Origin: Arsukibacterium sp. MJ3
Lineage (GTDB): Bacteria > Pseudomonadota > Gammaproteobacteria > Enterobacterales > Alteromonadaceae
Length of the DNA stretch: 64,000 nt
Reading direction: 5' to 3'
Assembly: GCF_000987765.1 (NCBI RefSeq)
Contig: NZ_LAHP01000004.1
Location: forward strand, 156,794 to 220,793
This document shows, in pieces, positions 23,639 through 34,908 of this stretch (position 1 is its first letter; each line of letters starts with the position of its first letter). The position numbers and the translations under genes are program-made. The notes beneath the pieces are model-generated. The model worked only from the letters and a program-made list of their open reading frames with translations. It was not told where the DNA came from and made no database searches.

Positions 23639-24760
23639 TTATTTTTTTGGTGTCAATCGAAGAATTTGACCGGATTGTTGATCGGTCAACAAATAAACAG
23701 CGCCATCAGGACCTTGCCTGACGTCGCGAATTCGCTGGCCAATCATAATACGTTCTTCATGCGTCACTTTTTCACCGGTTAACTCGAGGCGAACTAACTG
23801 TCCAAATTTGAGCGAACCAACCAGCAAGTTGTGTTGCCATGGCATAAATAAATCTGCGGTATAAAATATCATGCCACTAGGGGCAATGGATGGCGTCCAG
23901 TAATGTAATGGTTGTTGCATGCCGTCTTGGCTGGTTTTGCCTATTTTGCCACCGCCATACTCTTCACCATAAGTGATAACAGGCCAACCGTAATTGTGAT
24001 CTGCCCGGGTTATATTAATTTCGTCACCGCCTTGTGGGCCATGTTCATGCGTCCACAACATGTTCGTTTTTGGATGTAGTGCGGCTCCCTGAATATTGCG
24101 ATGACCATAAGACCACACATCTGACAAGGCGTCTTCATTTTCTAAATAAGGGTTTGTGACCGATGGGCTACCATCGGTTTTAATGCGAACAACTTTACCG
24201 TGATGGGTATCAAGAGTTTGCGCATCGTCACGGCGTTGACCGCGATCGCCAAGCGTAATAAACAGATCGCCATTATCGGCAAAGACTAAACGCCCACCAA
24301 AATGGTGGCGACTGTCAAACTTAGGTTGTGCGCTGAACAATACCTCCAGGTTGGTTAAGGCATTGCCGGCTAACACGGCAGTCGCCACTGCGGTGCTGCT
24401 ACCTGATTCTCCCGGTTCATTGTAACTGATGTATACTCGCTGATTATTTGCAAAATCAGGGTGAAGGATAATATCCAGTAAACCACCCTGACCCGATACA
24501 GTAATCTCTGGTAAGCCAGTAACGGGTTCACTTAACGCACCATCAGCGCTAACATAACGCAATCTGCCCGCCCGTTCAGTAACCAGCATTTTACCGTCAG
24601 GCAAAATAGCCAGGCCCCAGGGGTGTTCAAGCCCGTCACTGATCACTGCCACATTCAGTGTAGTTTTTTCCGTTTTAATTTCTGTATTTTGCGCCAACAC
24701 GCCAGTGCTTAACGCCAGCGCGACTGCGCTGCTTGATAACAGTTTAACCAGAGTATTCAT
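23639..24760 (-). CDS. PQQ-dependent soluble sugar (aldose) dehydrogenase, YliI-like
   Basis: The 373-residue secreted beta-propeller has a signal peptide (cleavage near VLA-QN). The catalytic His and PQQ contacts are visible in SRHHFGGRLVFADNGDLFIT, followed by LGDRGQRRDDAQTLD, and THEHGPQGGDEINI is the family signature near residue 238. YliI-type enzymes oxidise aldoses in the periplasm using exogenous PQQ. It is the first gene of an operon with the PqqU-like receptor. No PQQ biosynthesis genes are in this window, so the cofactor may have to be imported. Confidence 0.92.
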   Translation of the reverse strand: MNTLVKLLSSSAVALALSTGVLAQNTEIKTEKTTLNVAVISDGLEHPWGLAILPDGKMLVTERAGRLRYVSADGALSEPVTGLPEITVSGQGGLLDIILHPDFANNQRVYISYNEPGESGSSTAVATAVLAGNALTNLEVLFSAQPKFDSRHHFGGRLVFADNGDLFITLGDRGQRRDDAQTLDTHHGKVVRIKTDGSPSVTNPYLENEDALSDVWSYGHRNIQGAALHPKTNMLWTHEHGPQGGDEINITRADHNYGWPVITYGEEYGGGKIGKTSQDGMQQPLHYWTPSIAPSGMIFYTADLFMPWQHNLLVGSLKFGQLVRLELTGEKVTHEERIMIGQRIRDVRQGPDGAVYLLTDQQSGQILRLTPKK

Positions 24761-24870
24761 TTCATCTCCTTAATGTGCTTATTGTCTATCCTAGCCTGCG
24801 GTTAGCTAATTTGCAGCAAGATGGGGCAGAATTGCTACCGAATACGACAAATGTCAGTATGTTACGAGTA

Positions 24871-25341
24871 TTACTGTTTTTGCAGATAAGCCAGTACCAC
24901 CTGATGGTGGTCTTTGGTTTTAAAATCATCAAAAACATGATTAATAGTGCCGTCTTGATTAATCAGAAAACTCAAACGATGTAAACCATCATAGACTTTA
25001 CCCATAAATTTTTTGCTGCCCCATACGCCAAACCGCTCAGCTACCTGATGATCTTCATCACCGAGCAGGGTAAAGTTTAACTGATCTCGTTCAACAAATT
25101 TTGCCAGCCGGGCAGGGGCGTCGGTACTAATTCCAATTACGCTGACACCCAAGGCAGTAAGTTGCTCAAGGCTATCTCTGAGGCCACAGGCCTGCACAGT
25201 ACAACCTGGCGTCATCGCTTTTGGATAAAAGTAAACTAGCACTTTGCCAGCTTGCAGTAACGTACTTAAGGTGACCATCTGGTTATGCTGATCGGGCAGC
25301 ATAAAATCGGGTGCAACCTGACCTGCTGTTAATGTTTGCAT
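24871..25341 (-). CDS. bcp: Thioredoxin-dependent peroxiredoxin (thiol peroxidase)
   Basis: The 156-residue protein has the peroxidatic Cys47 in YPKAMTPGCT and a second Cys52 in VQACGLRD, the five-residue spacing of the Bcp/PrxQ class. It reduces hydroperoxides in the cytoplasm with thioredoxin. It lies 37 bases after gcvR on the same strand, as in E. coli. Signature AMTPGCTVQACG is complete and the length is normal. Confidence 0.96.
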   Translation of the reverse strand: MQTLTAGQVAPDFMLPDQHNQMVTLSTLLQAGKVLVYFYPKAMTPGCTVQACGLRDSLEQLTALGVSVIGISTDAPARLAKFVERDQLNFTLLGDEDHQVAERFGVWGSKKFMGKVYDGLHRLSFLINQDGTINHVFDDFKTKDHHQVVLAYLQKQ

Positions 25342-25378
25342 ACTAACTCCTGCTCTTAAGTAATGTTAAAATAATACA

Positions 25379-25900
25379 TTATCTGACCTTAAAACTACCT
25401 GTCAGATTCAATGTGCTTAGCAACGCCATTACCTCTGCTTCAATGGTTGCAGGCGCTACTCTTTCTGGTATTTCTAAGGTCATTTGGCTGTGGATCTGCA
25501 CATTTTTGTCGTTATCAACTGAAGTTGCAGACTGCAATGAGCCAATATAAATATTGTGGCTTGCCAATAAACCAGTAATAGCGCCCAGGGTGCCCACCCG
25601 ATCAGGACCGGAATAGTCTAGCAAATAATGTACAACTACCTGAGTAATAGGCCGTGCGGTTGTACGTTTGGTCATGGTTGTCAGATCAAGCTCCAGCCCC
25701 AGTGCCGGAATAAGATGTTCTATTTTACTGATAGCGGCTTGATCACCACTAATTAACATAATAAAGGTAAATTCATTGCCAAATACCGCCATTCTGCTGT
25801 CGATAATATTAGCGTTGTAATCGGTAACAAGACGCGCCAACTTACTGACTATACCCGTTCGATCAGTGCCTATTGCAGTAATTACAAGTTGTTGAGACAT
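25379..25900 (-). CDS. gcvR: Glycine cleavage system regulator GcvR-like (two ACT domains)
   Basis: The 173-residue protein consists of two ACT domains: residues 4-80 (ITAIGTDRTGIVSKLARLV) and about 90-170 (SGPDRVGTLGAITGLLASHN). In E. coli, GcvR binds GcvA and represses the glycine cleavage operon when glycine is scarce. It has no DNA-binding domain, which agrees with that mode of action. Neighbours dapA (divergent) and bcp (downstream) are the same as in E. coli. Confidence 0.9.
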   Translation of the reverse strand: MSQQLVITAIGTDRTGIVSKLARLVTDYNANIIDSRMAVFGNEFTFIMLISGDQAAISKIEHLIPALGLELDLTTMTKRTTARPITQVVVHYLLDYSGPDRVGTLGAITGLLASHNIYIGSLQSATSVDNDKNVQIHSQMTLEIPERVAPATIEAEVMALLSTLNLTGSFKVR

Positions 25901-26108
25901 AAAACTCCGGCCAACGCAGACTGCTGCTTAAGTTGCTGTTCGCATAATGCTGTTAAAATGTTGATGTTAACTATACAGTTGAGTTTATCATAACTGAATA
26001 TAGTGAACTATTGGCATTATCCGGTTAGTACCTTGTGTTTGTCAGCCGCACTCTTTAACATAGGGCGCCTTTATCTTGCCTAAGTTAGTTGTGGAGCGCT
26101 TTACTGTG

Positions 26109-26990
26109 ATGTGTAGTGGAAGTTTTGTAGCCTTAATTACCCCAATGTTGCCAGATGGTAGTATCGATTATGCTGGCTTAGATAATCTGGTCAGCTTTCA
26201 TCTGCAACAAGCCACTGATGGTTTGGTTATTATGGGAACCACGGCAGAGGCTGCCACCATCAGCTTTTCTGAACAGCTGGCCATCATTTCACGTGTTGTT
26301 GCTAAGGTTAACGGAAAAATCCCGGTGTTGGCAGGTAATGGTAGTAACGCGACCAGCGAAGGCGTTACCCGCACGCAAGAACTGGATAAGTTAGCTATTG
26401 ATGGTTTTTTAACCGTAACGCCCTTTTATAACAAACCGATGCAAAAAGGCATGGTGGCGCATTTCAGACAGATTGCCGAAGCTACGGTTAAACCCGTGTT
26501 GTTATATAATGTACCGGGGCGCACTGGCGTTGATTTATTGCCAGAAACGGTGGCAGAACTAGCATTAATTGATAATATTGTTGGTATTAAAGAAGCCACC
26601 GGTTCAATGACTCGTTTAGCAGAATTACAACAGCGTTGTCCGGCTGATTTCAGGTTGTTAAGTGGTGATGATGCCAGCAGTTTGGCGTTTATGTTAGCGG
26701 GCGGCCACGGTATTATCTCGGTAACCGCTAATGTTGCTCCGGCGCTGATGGCTCGATTGTGTAAACTGACCTCACAGCAACAGCATGCTGCTGCTAAAGC
26801 ACTTGATGATACTTTACAGGGCTTACATCATCAGCTATTTATTGAGTCTAATCCCATTCCTACCAAGTGGGCACTGCAACGGCTGGGATTGATCAAGTCT
26901 GATTTTATGCGCTTGCCACTTACTCAACTGGAACCTATTCATCACAGCGCAATCGAACAGGCATTACAACAGGCTGGATTACTGGCTTAA
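26109..26990 (+). CDS. dapA: 4-hydroxy-tetrahydrodipicolinate synthase
   Basis: I start at ATG 26109 (MCSGSFVALITPML), which matches the family N-terminus; the frame is open to a TTG at 26076, but those 11 residues have no counterpart in DapA. The 293-residue enzyme then has the Schiff-base Lys161 (GIKEATGS), Tyr133 and Arg138 (YNVPGRTG) and Thr44-Thr45 (GTTAEAAT) in exactly the expected positions. It joins pyruvate and aspartate semialdehyde in the lysine/peptidoglycan pathway. dapA-bamC-purC follows the E. coli order. Confidence 0.96.
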   Translation: MCSGSFVALITPMLPDGSIDYAGLDNLVSFHLQQATDGLVIMGTTAEAATISFSEQLAIISRVVAKVNGKIPVLAGNGSNATSEGVTRTQELDKLAIDGFLTVTPFYNKPMQKGMVAHFRQIAEATVKPVLLYNVPGRTGVDLLPETVAELALIDNIVGIKEATGSMTRLAELQQRCPADFRLLSGDDASSLAFMLAGGHGIISVTANVAPALMARLCKLTSQQQHAAAKALDDTLQGLHHQLFIESNPIPTKWALQRLGLIKSDFMRLPLTQLEPIHHSAIEQALQQAGLLA

Positions 26991-27056
26991 CACTATTTTT
27001 CAGGGCTGATGTATTATTTTCAGCTTTTTGAGTTTTCGTTTTCAGGAGTAGTACAG

Positions 27057-28121
27057 GTGCATTATTGGAAAAAAAGTGGTATCGCATTAGCAGTATCAGC
27101 CATATTATTAAGTGGCTGTTCGGTGTTTAAAGCCGATCCGGAACTACGTGCAAAGCGCCAGCCTGTTACCCTGGATATTCCGGCTGACTTGGCAACGCCC
27201 CGTCAACCAGGCAAGTACGATATACCGGTAACTAAGGGTAGCCCTGGCACAGTAACGGATAAATCGCCGGTATTAGTGCTTGCCACGGCTTCGAGTAGCC
27301 GGATCACCGACGAAGCAGAAAAGCTGGCACGCGTAATGTTTGAACGTAACGATTTAACCGGCGATTTACTGCCGTTTTTAATCGAGCAAATTAATCGGTT
27401 TTTTGTATCAGATAATGTCACGGTTAACCCAACGGGCAGCGATAACCTCAATTTTGCCACCGATTGGATTAAACGCTATCGCACCGAAGGATTTTGGTTC
27501 TGGCAGGATGCGGTGTTGCTGGATGAAGCGCGTTATGCAATAAACATCGAACCACGACCGCATGGTCGAAGTGCGGTGTTAACAATAACGTTGTTAGAAC
27601 ATCGTTATTTTAATGAAAAACAAAAGCTTAGTGTCGCTGACGCGCGTGACAACGAAGTGCAATTGCTGAATGGTCTAATTAATCAAGTTGCCATAGCCGA
27701 AATTGAGACTGCTGTTGTTAATCGTGACCGTGAACCCGATGTTGCCTTAGAACCCGGCATGAATAACGCAGGTGAACCAGCATTAATTACTCCGCAATCA
27801 CTGGACGTAGTATGGTCACAGTTAGAGCCGGTGTTAAAACAACTTAACTTTACTATTAACGATATTAATCGTTCATCTTACACTTACTATTTAAGTTACA
27901 GTAAACCTAGCCGTGGGCTCTGGTCTAGTCTTTTGGGACAAGATGCACCGCCGGTTTTGCCAATTGCTGATGGTGACTATCAGATTGTATTACAACGAAC
28001 TGTAGCAGGCACCGCCATAAATCTATTGACTAAAGACGGACAGCCTTTAGCAGCTGAAACGGTAGTTGCAGCTTATACGCCGTTTGTGGCGGCAATAAAA
28101 GCGGCTAAAGTTGAATTGTAA
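27057..28121 (+). CDS. bamC: Outer membrane assembly lipoprotein BamC
   Basis: The start is a GTG at 27057: AGGAG lies nine bases upstream, and the protein then opens with a proper lipoprotein signal (MHYWKKSGIALAVSAILLSG then Cys21). The longer open frame to 27009 would put 16 residues before the signal. The unstructured N-terminal segment after Cys21 (about 22-80), which in BamC binds BamD, includes TPRQPGKYDIPVT. Two helix-grip domains follow. The 354-residue length is near that of E. coli BamC (344). It is part of the beta-barrel assembly complex, in the dapA-bamC pair. Confidence 0.92.
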   Translation: MHYWKKSGIALAVSAILLSGCSVFKADPELRAKRQPVTLDIPADLATPRQPGKYDIPVTKGSPGTVTDKSPVLVLATASSSRITDEAEKLARVMFERNDLTGDLLPFLIEQINRFFVSDNVTVNPTGSDNLNFATDWIKRYRTEGFWFWQDAVLLDEARYAINIEPRPHGRSAVLTITLLEHRYFNEKQKLSVADARDNEVQLLNGLINQVAIAEIETAVVNRDREPDVALEPGMNNAGEPALITPQSLDVVWSQLEPVLKQLNFTINDINRSSYTYYLSYSKPSRGLWSSLLGQDAPPVLPIADGDYQIVLQRTVAGTAINLLTKDGQPLAAETVVAAYTPFVAAIKAAKVEL

Positions 28122-28156
28122 CGGCTGAATGTTAATCATTAACGTTAAAAAGTCAT

Positions 28157-28184
28157 TTGCCAATAGCTTAAAGATCTTTATACT
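28157..28184 (+). promoter_or_regulatory. Likely sigma-70 promoter of purC
   Basis: TTGCCA (28157-28162) and TATACT (28179-28184) are separated by 16 bases. Transcription would start near 28191, about 30 bases before the purC ATG and inside a hairpin. Confidence 0.55.
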
Positions 28185-28186
28185 TT

Positions 28187-28207
28187 CGGCTGATTTTTTA
28201 TCAGCCG
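28187..28207 (+). other. Hairpin at the 5' end of the purC message
   Basis: CGGCTGA pairs with TCAGCCG around a seven-base U/A loop. It ends four bases before the GGAG ribosome site of purC. It is either a 5'-stabilising stem or a translational control element; no known riboswitch class fits. Confidence 0.6.
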
Positions 28208-28220
28208 AGCGGAGTAAATA

Positions 28221-28937
28221 ATGGTTCAAAAAACGACAGAATTGTACCGTGGTAAAGCTAAAACCGTGTACAACACCACTGACGACAATTTGCTTATTTT
28301 ACATTTTCGCAATGATACTTCAGCGTTTGACGGTGAGCGAATAGAGCAACTAGACCGTAAAGGCATGATAAACAATAAATTTAATTATTTTATTATGCAA
28401 AAATTAGAACAAGCAGGTATTGCAACTCAGGTAGAAGCGTTGCTGGCCGATGATGAAGTTTTAGTTAAAAAATTAGCAATGATCCCGGTTGAATGTGTGG
28501 TTCGCAATTATGCAGCAGGCTCGTTAGTGCGGCGGCTGGGTATTACTGAAGGGCTTGCTCTTACACCTGCTACGTTTGAGCTGTTCTTAAAAGATGATGC
28601 CCTACATGACCCTATGGTTAACGAATCTCTTGCCGAGACGTTTGGCTGGGCAACCGCGCCACAGCTGGCTGAAATGAAACGCATAACCTTTAAAGCCAAC
28701 GAAATTTTACAGGCGTTATTTGATGACGCGGGTATGTTATTGGTCGATTTTAAGCTTGAGTTTGGTGTGTTTAACGGCGCCGTTGTGCTGGGAGATGAGT
28801 TTTCACCCGATGGTTGTCGTTTGTGGGATAAAGTTACCCGCAAAAAACTGGACAAAGATCGCTTTCGACAAGGTCTTGGTGGAGTAGTTGAGGCCTACGA
28901 AGAAGTAGCCAACAGACTCGGTGTAAAATTAGACTAA
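28221..28937 (+). CDS. purC: Phosphoribosylaminoimidazole-succinocarboxamide synthase
   Basis: The 238-residue enzyme opens [19 protein letters not shown] and has [30 protein letters not shown] and LVDFKLEFG, the SAICAR synthetase signature segments. It ligates aspartate to CAIR in purine synthesis. GGAG precedes the ATG. It follows bamC but has its own promoter and a terminator-like hairpin after it. Length and order agree with E. coli purC (237 residues). Confidence 0.97.
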   Translation: MVQKTTELYRGKAKTVYNTTDDNLLILHFRNDTSAFDGERIEQLDRKGMINNKFNYFIMQKLEQAGIATQVEALLADDEVLVKKLAMIPVECVVRNYAAGSLVRRLGITEGLALTPATFELFLKDDALHDPMVNESLAETFGWATAPQLAEMKRITFKANEILQALFDDAGMLLVDFKLEFGVFNGAVVLGDEFSPDGCRLWDKVTRKKLDKDRFRQGLGGVVEAYEEVANRLGVKLD

Positions 28938-28946
28938 ATTAGCGCT

Positions 28947-28968
28947 AAAGCCACCATTAGGTGGCTTT
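28947..28968 (+). terminator. Terminator-like hairpin after purC
   Basis: AAAGCCACC pairs perfectly with GGTGGCTTT around ATTA, ten bases after the purC stop. The U-rich tail is short (TTTGTTATGTTA). The next gene starts 32 bases later. Confidence 0.7.
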
Positions 28969-28999
28969 GTTATGTTATGCCGCGAATAAAGGAATTCAG

Positions 29000-30121
29000 A
29001 TGCCAAAACTGATGCAACAGCTAAGCGTTATGCTGGTAAGTTTGCTCTTGCTCGGCAGTAGCCAGCTTGCGGCTATAGAAGTCGATGCACTATACCTGGC
29101 GGATGTTAGCGCTGACCAGCCGCAGCGGCAATGGCAGAATACGGCCTTAGCCCAGGTAATGACCCGCTTAACAGGTATAACCGATTTTTCTAAATATCCC
29201 CAAGTTACGGCAGAGCTGAATAATGCCGGACGTTACGTTAAACAATTTGAATCACAGCGTCAGAATGGCGACAACCGCTTAAAGGTACTATTGGATGCCA
29301 GTTTGATAAATCCGTTATTACAGCAACAAGGTATTGCTATCTGGGGCGCCCATCGGCCTGAAACCTTACTTTGGATAGTGCAGCAAAACGGCAGTGACCG
29401 TCAGTTTTTGCGTAAAGCCGATGATGAACTAGTAAGCGCATTGCTACAAAATTTAGCCGAAAACCGTATTCCGGTAACTTTGCCATTATACGATATTGAT
29501 GACTTATTACAGTTAACAGAAACTGATGTTTGGGCCGGGCTTTGGCAGTCCATTAATCAAGCCAGCATGCGCTATCGAGCCGATATGGTCATAATCGCCA
29601 CGTTGGATGAAGTAAACCGAAATGGTGAAAATGTTCAACGTTTAAGCTGGCAAAGACAAAGCCCGGCCCAAGGTACTAATCAATATATTATTGTTCGTAA
29701 CGAGGTTATAGCAGCTGATACAGTAACGCTTGCTAGCGCGTTTAGCGCGGTACTAACCGCTGAGCTGGCAGCAGAGCAAGCGGTAGTGTTACAAGCAAAA
29801 ACTGCAAATTATCAGTTGGTTGTTGCTAACCTGACTAACCTGGCCGATGTGGTCGCTGTTGAGCGTTTACTGGAACGGATGCTTGGCGTGTCGTCGGTTA
29901 CGCTCAACCAATTTGCTGCAGATCGGGCGCAGTTTACGGTAACGTTACAGATAGAACTGGCGCAGTTAACTCGTCATCTGCAATGGGAACCCTCGTTAAT
30001 GTTAATGGATAATACTGAAACTGATGCGTATAGCCGTCTAAACGAGACAAAACGTAATCTGCCTATTGCGCTAATACCGGTGCAGCGTATTGACGCTAGT
30101 TACCGTTTTGTCAGGCGTTAA
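29000..30121 (+). CDS. DUF2066 family exported protein
   Basis: I choose the ATG at 29000 because AAGGAA lies seven bases upstream and a signal peptide follows (MPKLMQQLSVMLVSLLLLGS, cleavage near LAA-IE). An earlier ATG at 28961 lies inside the purC terminator. The mature part matches DUF2066: VDALYLADVSADQPQRQW, ALAQVMTRLTGITDFSKYP. The family is periplasmic or membrane-linked and its function is unknown. The stop TAA (30119-30121) is followed at once by the hda ATG, so the two are translationally coupled. Confidence 0.88.
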   Translation: MPKLMQQLSVMLVSLLLLGSSQLAAIEVDALYLADVSADQPQRQWQNTALAQVMTRLTGITDFSKYPQVTAELNNAGRYVKQFESQRQNGDNRLKVLLDASLINPLLQQQGIAIWGAHRPETLLWIVQQNGSDRQFLRKADDELVSALLQNLAENRIPVTLPLYDIDDLLQLTETDVWAGLWQSINQASMRYRADMVIIATLDEVNRNGENVQRLSWQRQSPAQGTNQYIIVRNEVIAADTVTLASAFSAVLTAELAAEQAVVLQAKTANYQLVVANLTNLADVVAVERLLERMLGVSSVTLNQFAADRAQFTVTLQIELAQLTRHLQWEPSLMLMDNTETDAYSRLNETKRNLPIALIPVQRIDASYRFVRR

Positions 30122-30817
30122 ATGCAACCCTTGCAATTTACTCTGGCAGTAACGCTACCAGAAGATGAGACTCTGGATAGCTTTTATGCCGCCGGCCAAA
30201 CGGAAGCGGTAAGTTCAGTAAAACGTTATTTACAGCAACCCGCTGGACAAGCCCCATTGTATTTGTTTGGTGCCAGCGGTAGCGGTAAATCTCATTTATT
30301 ATATGCTTCTTGTATTTCTGCCCATCAGCAGGGACTCACTAGTCAGTTACTGGCGTTACAGGATTACCAGCAGCTCAGCCCCCGGATCCTCGATAATCTG
30401 GAACAATTGGATGTGGTTTGTCTAGATAATCTGCAGGCTATTAGCGGAGAACTCAGCTGGCAAATTGCGGTGTTTGACTTATATAACCGGATGATTGAGC
30501 AAGGTAAAGCCTTGATTATCGTCGCTAATCAGGCGCCTCAACAACTTGGTTTTAGCCTCGCAGATTTAGTTTCCCGCCTTCATGCCTGTCAAAGTTTGCA
30601 ATTACGCTTGCTCACCGATGAAGACAAGCAAAAGCTACTGCAGCAAAAGGCCCATCAGCGAGGCATGGAGTTAGCAGACGAAGTCGCTCGATTTTTACTA
30701 AATCGATATGACCGTGATATTCGATCGTTGGTCGCTATTCTAAATCAGTTAGATAAAGCCTCTATTGTGCATCAACGCAAACTCACAATTCCCTTCATTA
30801 AATCTATTCTGCTCTAG
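30122..30817 (+). CDS. hda: DnaA regulatory inactivator Hda
   Basis: The 231-residue AAA+ protein has Walker A GASGSGKS at 50-57, Walker B VVCLDNL at 98-104 and an arginine-finger region LVSRLHACQ near 158. The N-terminus QPLQFTL resembles the sliding-clamp-binding motif of Hda. It stimulates hydrolysis of DnaA-ATP after replication starts. No DNA-binding domain IV is present, which separates it from DnaA. Its ATG abuts the DUF2066 stop with no gap. Confidence 0.93.
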   Translation: MQPLQFTLAVTLPEDETLDSFYAAGQTEAVSSVKRYLQQPAGQAPLYLFGASGSGKSHLLYASCISAHQQGLTSQLLALQDYQQLSPRILDNLEQLDVVCLDNLQAISGELSWQIAVFDLYNRMIEQGKALIIVANQAPQQLGFSLADLVSRLHACQSLQLRLLTDEDKQKLLQQKAHQRGMELADEVARFLLNRYDRDIRSLVAILNQLDKASIVHQRKLTIPFIKSILL

Positions 30818-30898
30818 TCCAATCCAAGCTTTAGCAGGTTAAGCAGTCACTTAAGTGGTAATTTTACCGAAAAAAGCCTGACAAGCACTGCGTTTTAG

Positions 30899-31945
<1,047 letters not shown>

Positions 31946-31961
31946 GCGGAGTATTCTAACA

Positions 31962-34349
31962 ATGAAATTTAGTGAAGCGTGGCTACGGCAGTGGGTTAAT
32001 CCGGCGATAGATACTGCAGCCTTATCTGAACAATTGTCTATGGCTGGCCTGGAAGTTGACGGTATTGAGCCGGTTGCCGGGATATTTAGTGGCGTAGTGG
32101 TCGGTGAAGTGGTGTCTTGCGGACCGCACCCAGATGCCGATAAGCTGCAGATAACCCAAGTAAATATTGGTGCAGCCGAATTGCTGGATATTGTTTGTGG
32201 TGCCAAAAATTGTCGTCTGGGTTTAAAAGTCGCCGTCGCTGTAGTGGGTGCAGTTTTGCCAGGTGATTTTATTATTAAAAAAGCCAAGTTGCGCGGGCAG
32301 GCTTCGAACGGCATGTTGTGTTCATTCTCTGAGCTGGGTATGGCAGACGACTCTGATGGTATTTTGGAGCTGCCAGTCGACGCTCCGCTCGGGGTTAATT
32401 TGCGCGAGTATCTTCAGCTTGACGATCACATTATTGACGTTGATTTGACACCTAACCGCGCAGATTGTTTGGGTATTAAAGGGCTGGCCCGAGAGGTGGC
32501 AGTATTAAACAAACTCAGTGTTTGTCAACCTGATATTGTTGCGGTTACGCCTTCTATTACCAGTCAGAAAGCCATAACCCTTTCAGCGGCAGAAGCCTGT
32601 CCACGTTACCTTGGCCGGGTACTGGAAAATGTTGATCTAAGTGTTAATAGCCCATTGTGGTTAACTGAAAAATTACGCCGTTGTGGTGTGCGCAGTATTG
32701 ATCCGGTAGTTGATGTTACTAATTATGTGTTGCTAGAGCTAGGGCATCCCATGCATGCTTTTGACCTGCAACAGATTACCGGTGATATTGACGTGCGCTT
32801 CGCCCGTGAAGGTGAAAAGCTGCTACTACTGGATGAGACAGAAGTGGCCTTAAAACCCAATACCTTGTTAATTGCAGATAGTGAAAAAGCCCTGGCAATG
32901 GCCGGTATTTTTGGTGGTTTACACAGTGGTGTTACCGCTAAAACCCAACATATATTTTTAGAAAGTGCTTTTTTCTCGCCATTAGCCATTGCCGGTAAAG
33001 CCCGGCAATATGGTCTGCATACTGATGCTTCGCATCGCTATGAGCGAGGTGTTGATCCAGAGTTACAACGCACGGCAATGGAGCGGGCAACGGCGTTATT
33101 GCTTGACATTGTTGGCGGTAATGCTGGGCCGATAGTTGAAGCTGTGGCTGCAGAGTTTTTACCAAAAGCAGCTAAAATCAGTTTAATTGAAGCAAAATTA
33201 TTACGATTACTCGGCCATCCAATTGCTAAAACTGAAGTAACCGATATTTTAAGTCGCTTAGGTTTAGCCGTGCTGGAGACAACTGAGGGGTGGTTTGTTA
33301 CCGTTCCTGGCTATCGGTTTGACATCCGGATTAGCGAAGACCTGATAGAGGAAATTGCCCGGGTATATGGTTATAACAATATACCCAATGTTGCACCACA
33401 AGCTTCTCTTAGCATGCGTAAATTCAGTGAAGCAGAATTAAACGTGCAGCGGATGCGAGAGCTGCTGGTTGATAGGGGTTATCAGGAAGCGATTACTTAT
33501 AGCTTTGTTGACCCTAAAGTGCAGCAGATATTATTTGCCGGACAGCCAGCACTTATTTTGCCTAATCCGATTTCTGCAGATATGTCGGCCATGCGGTTGA
33601 ATTTATGGCCCGGTTTATTGCAAGCGGTGCAACATAATCAAAACCGGCAACAAGGTCGCTTGCGATTCTTCGAATATGGTCTTAAATTTATTCCTGATGC
33701 CAGTGCTGAAGGCGGGGTGCGACAGATTGAGGTAATCGGTGGCGTTGTTGTTGGTTCACTTAATAATGAACATTGGGCGATAGCAGAACGTGCTGTCGAT
33801 TTTTATGATTTGAAAGGCGACGTTGAGGCGTTACTAGGCTTAACGTCAGCGGCAGCAGAATTTCAGTTCAGTAGTGGCGAGCACAGTGCGTTGCATCCGG
33901 GCCAAACAGCAGTTATTAGCCTTGCTGGCAATACAGTGGGTTATCTGGGCGCATTGCATCCCGAGGCAGAGCGTAAACTCGGTATTAAAGGTAAAGCTTA
34001 CTTATTTGAACTGGAACTGGCAGCTATTGGCCAGCGCGTTATTGTTGATGCCACAGACTTATCTAAATACCCGGCTAACCGCCGCGATCTGGCAATTGTT
34101 GTAAAATCTGATGTGCGTTTTGCTGATATTACTGCTAGTATAAAAAAAGTTGGCGTAAATCAATTAGTTGACCTAAAATTGTTTGACGTATATACCGGAC
34201 AGGGTGTGGCAGACGGATACAAGTCTCTTGCCATTACCCTGACTTTGCAGGATAAAGCCCGTACCCTTGAAGATAAAGACATTCAGGTTGTTGTAAATCA
34301 AGTGGTTACAGTGCTTAAAAACGAATTCGACGCAACGTTGAGGGATTAA
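31962..34349 (+). CDS. pheT: Phenylalanine-tRNA ligase beta subunit
   Basis: The 795-residue protein has the EMAP/B1-type tRNA-binding segment near residues 40-150 ([19 protein letters not shown]), the B3/B4 editing domain (about 210-400), B5 (about 400-475) and a C-terminal ferredoxin-fold anticodon-binding domain ([18 protein letters not shown]). Length equals the E. coli protein. It starts 17 bases after pheS and ends three bases before ihfA, in the pheS-pheT-ihfA operon. Confidence 0.97.
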   Translation: MKFSEAWLRQWVNPAIDTAALSEQLSMAGLEVDGIEPVAGIFSGVVVGEVVSCGPHPDADKLQITQVNIGAAELLDIVCGAKNCRLGLKVAVAVVGAVLPGDFIIKKAKLRGQASNGMLCSFSELGMADDSDGILELPVDAPLGVNLREYLQLDDHIIDVDLTPNRADCLGIKGLAREVAVLNKLSVCQPDIVAVTPSITSQKAITLSAAEACPRYLGRVLENVDLSVNSPLWLTEKLRRCGVRSIDPVVDVTNYVLLELGHPMHAFDLQQITGDIDVRFAREGEKLLLLDETEVALKPNTLLIADSEKALAMAGIFGGLHSGVTAKTQHIFLESAFFSPLAIAGKARQYGLHTDASHRYERGVDPELQRTAMERATALLLDIVGGNAGPIVEAVAAEFLPKAAKISLIEAKLLRLLGHPIAKTEVTDILSRLGLAVLETTEGWFVTVPGYRFDIRISEDLIEEIARVYGYNNIPNVAPQASLSMRKFSEAELNVQRMRELLVDRGYQEAITYSFVDPKVQQILFAGQPALILPNPISADMSAMRLNLWPGLLQAVQHNQNRQQGRLRFFEYGLKFIPDASAEGGVRQIEVIGGVVVGSLNNEHWAIAERAVDFYDLKGDVEALLGLTSAAAEFQFSSGEHSALHPGQTAVISLAGNTVGYLGALHPEAERKLGIKGKAYLFELELAAIGQRVIVDATDLSKYPANRRDLAIVVKSDVRFADITASIKKVGVNQLVDLKLFDVYTGQGVADGYKSLAITLTLQDKARTLEDKDIQVVVNQVVTVLKNEFDATLRD

Positions 34350-34351
34350 GA

Positions 34352-34648
34352 ATGGCGCTTACCAAAGCTGATTTAGCAGAAAGTTTGTTTACCAAGTTTG
34401 GCGTTAGTAAACGCGATGCTAAATTGATAGTAGAAGCTTTTTTCGAAGAAATCCGTACCGCTTTAGAAGCGGGTGAACAAGTAAAGTTATCTGGCTTTGG
34501 TAACTTTGACTTGCGGGTGAAAAATGAACGACCCGGTCGGAATCCGAAAACCGGCGAGGATATTCCTATTTCGGCTCGTTGCGTGGTGACGTTTCGGCCG
34601 GGACAGAAATTAAAATCGCGGGTTGAGACTGGCACCAGCAAAAATTAA
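34352..34648 (+). CDS. ihfA: Integration host factor alpha subunit
   Basis: The 98-residue HU-fold protein starts [20 protein letters not shown] and has the DNA-bending arm [19 protein letters not shown] with the intercalating Pro. It pairs with IhfB to bend DNA at specific sites. The ribosome site GAGGGA lies at the end of pheT and the start is two bases after its stop. A strong terminator follows at 34746. Confidence 0.97.
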   Translation: MALTKADLAESLFTKFGVSKRDAKLIVEAFFEEIRTALEAGEQVKLSGFGNFDLRVKNERPGRNPKTGEDIPISARCVVTFRPGQKLKSRVETGTSKN

Positions 34649-34745
34649 TTTGAACGAGCCATCAGAGTTAATTGCTGACACGACCTTGTCGGTGCACTGT
34701 CGCTGCTATAACATCAGCAATGCATAATATTAGTTGATACCAGAT

Positions 34746-34784
34746 AAACGATAATTGCCTTACCGGTCGTTATCGTTTTTTTTT
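34746..34784 (+). terminator. Intrinsic terminator of pheS-pheT-ihfA
   Basis: AAACGATAA pairs with TTATCGTTT and the stem runs into nine U residues. The loop is about 15 bases and contains a smaller CCGGT-like fold. It lies about 100 bases after ihfA. Confidence 0.85.
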
Positions 34785-34908
34785 GAGTAAAATACTCATT
34801 GTCACTGATCCGCTGGCTTGCTTTTATTGTAAAGAAAAGAGTTCACCACCGTGTTTGTTTTGCATTATCCCGGTGCATAGCCAGATCTAGCAGAATTAAG
34901 AGTTTGAT

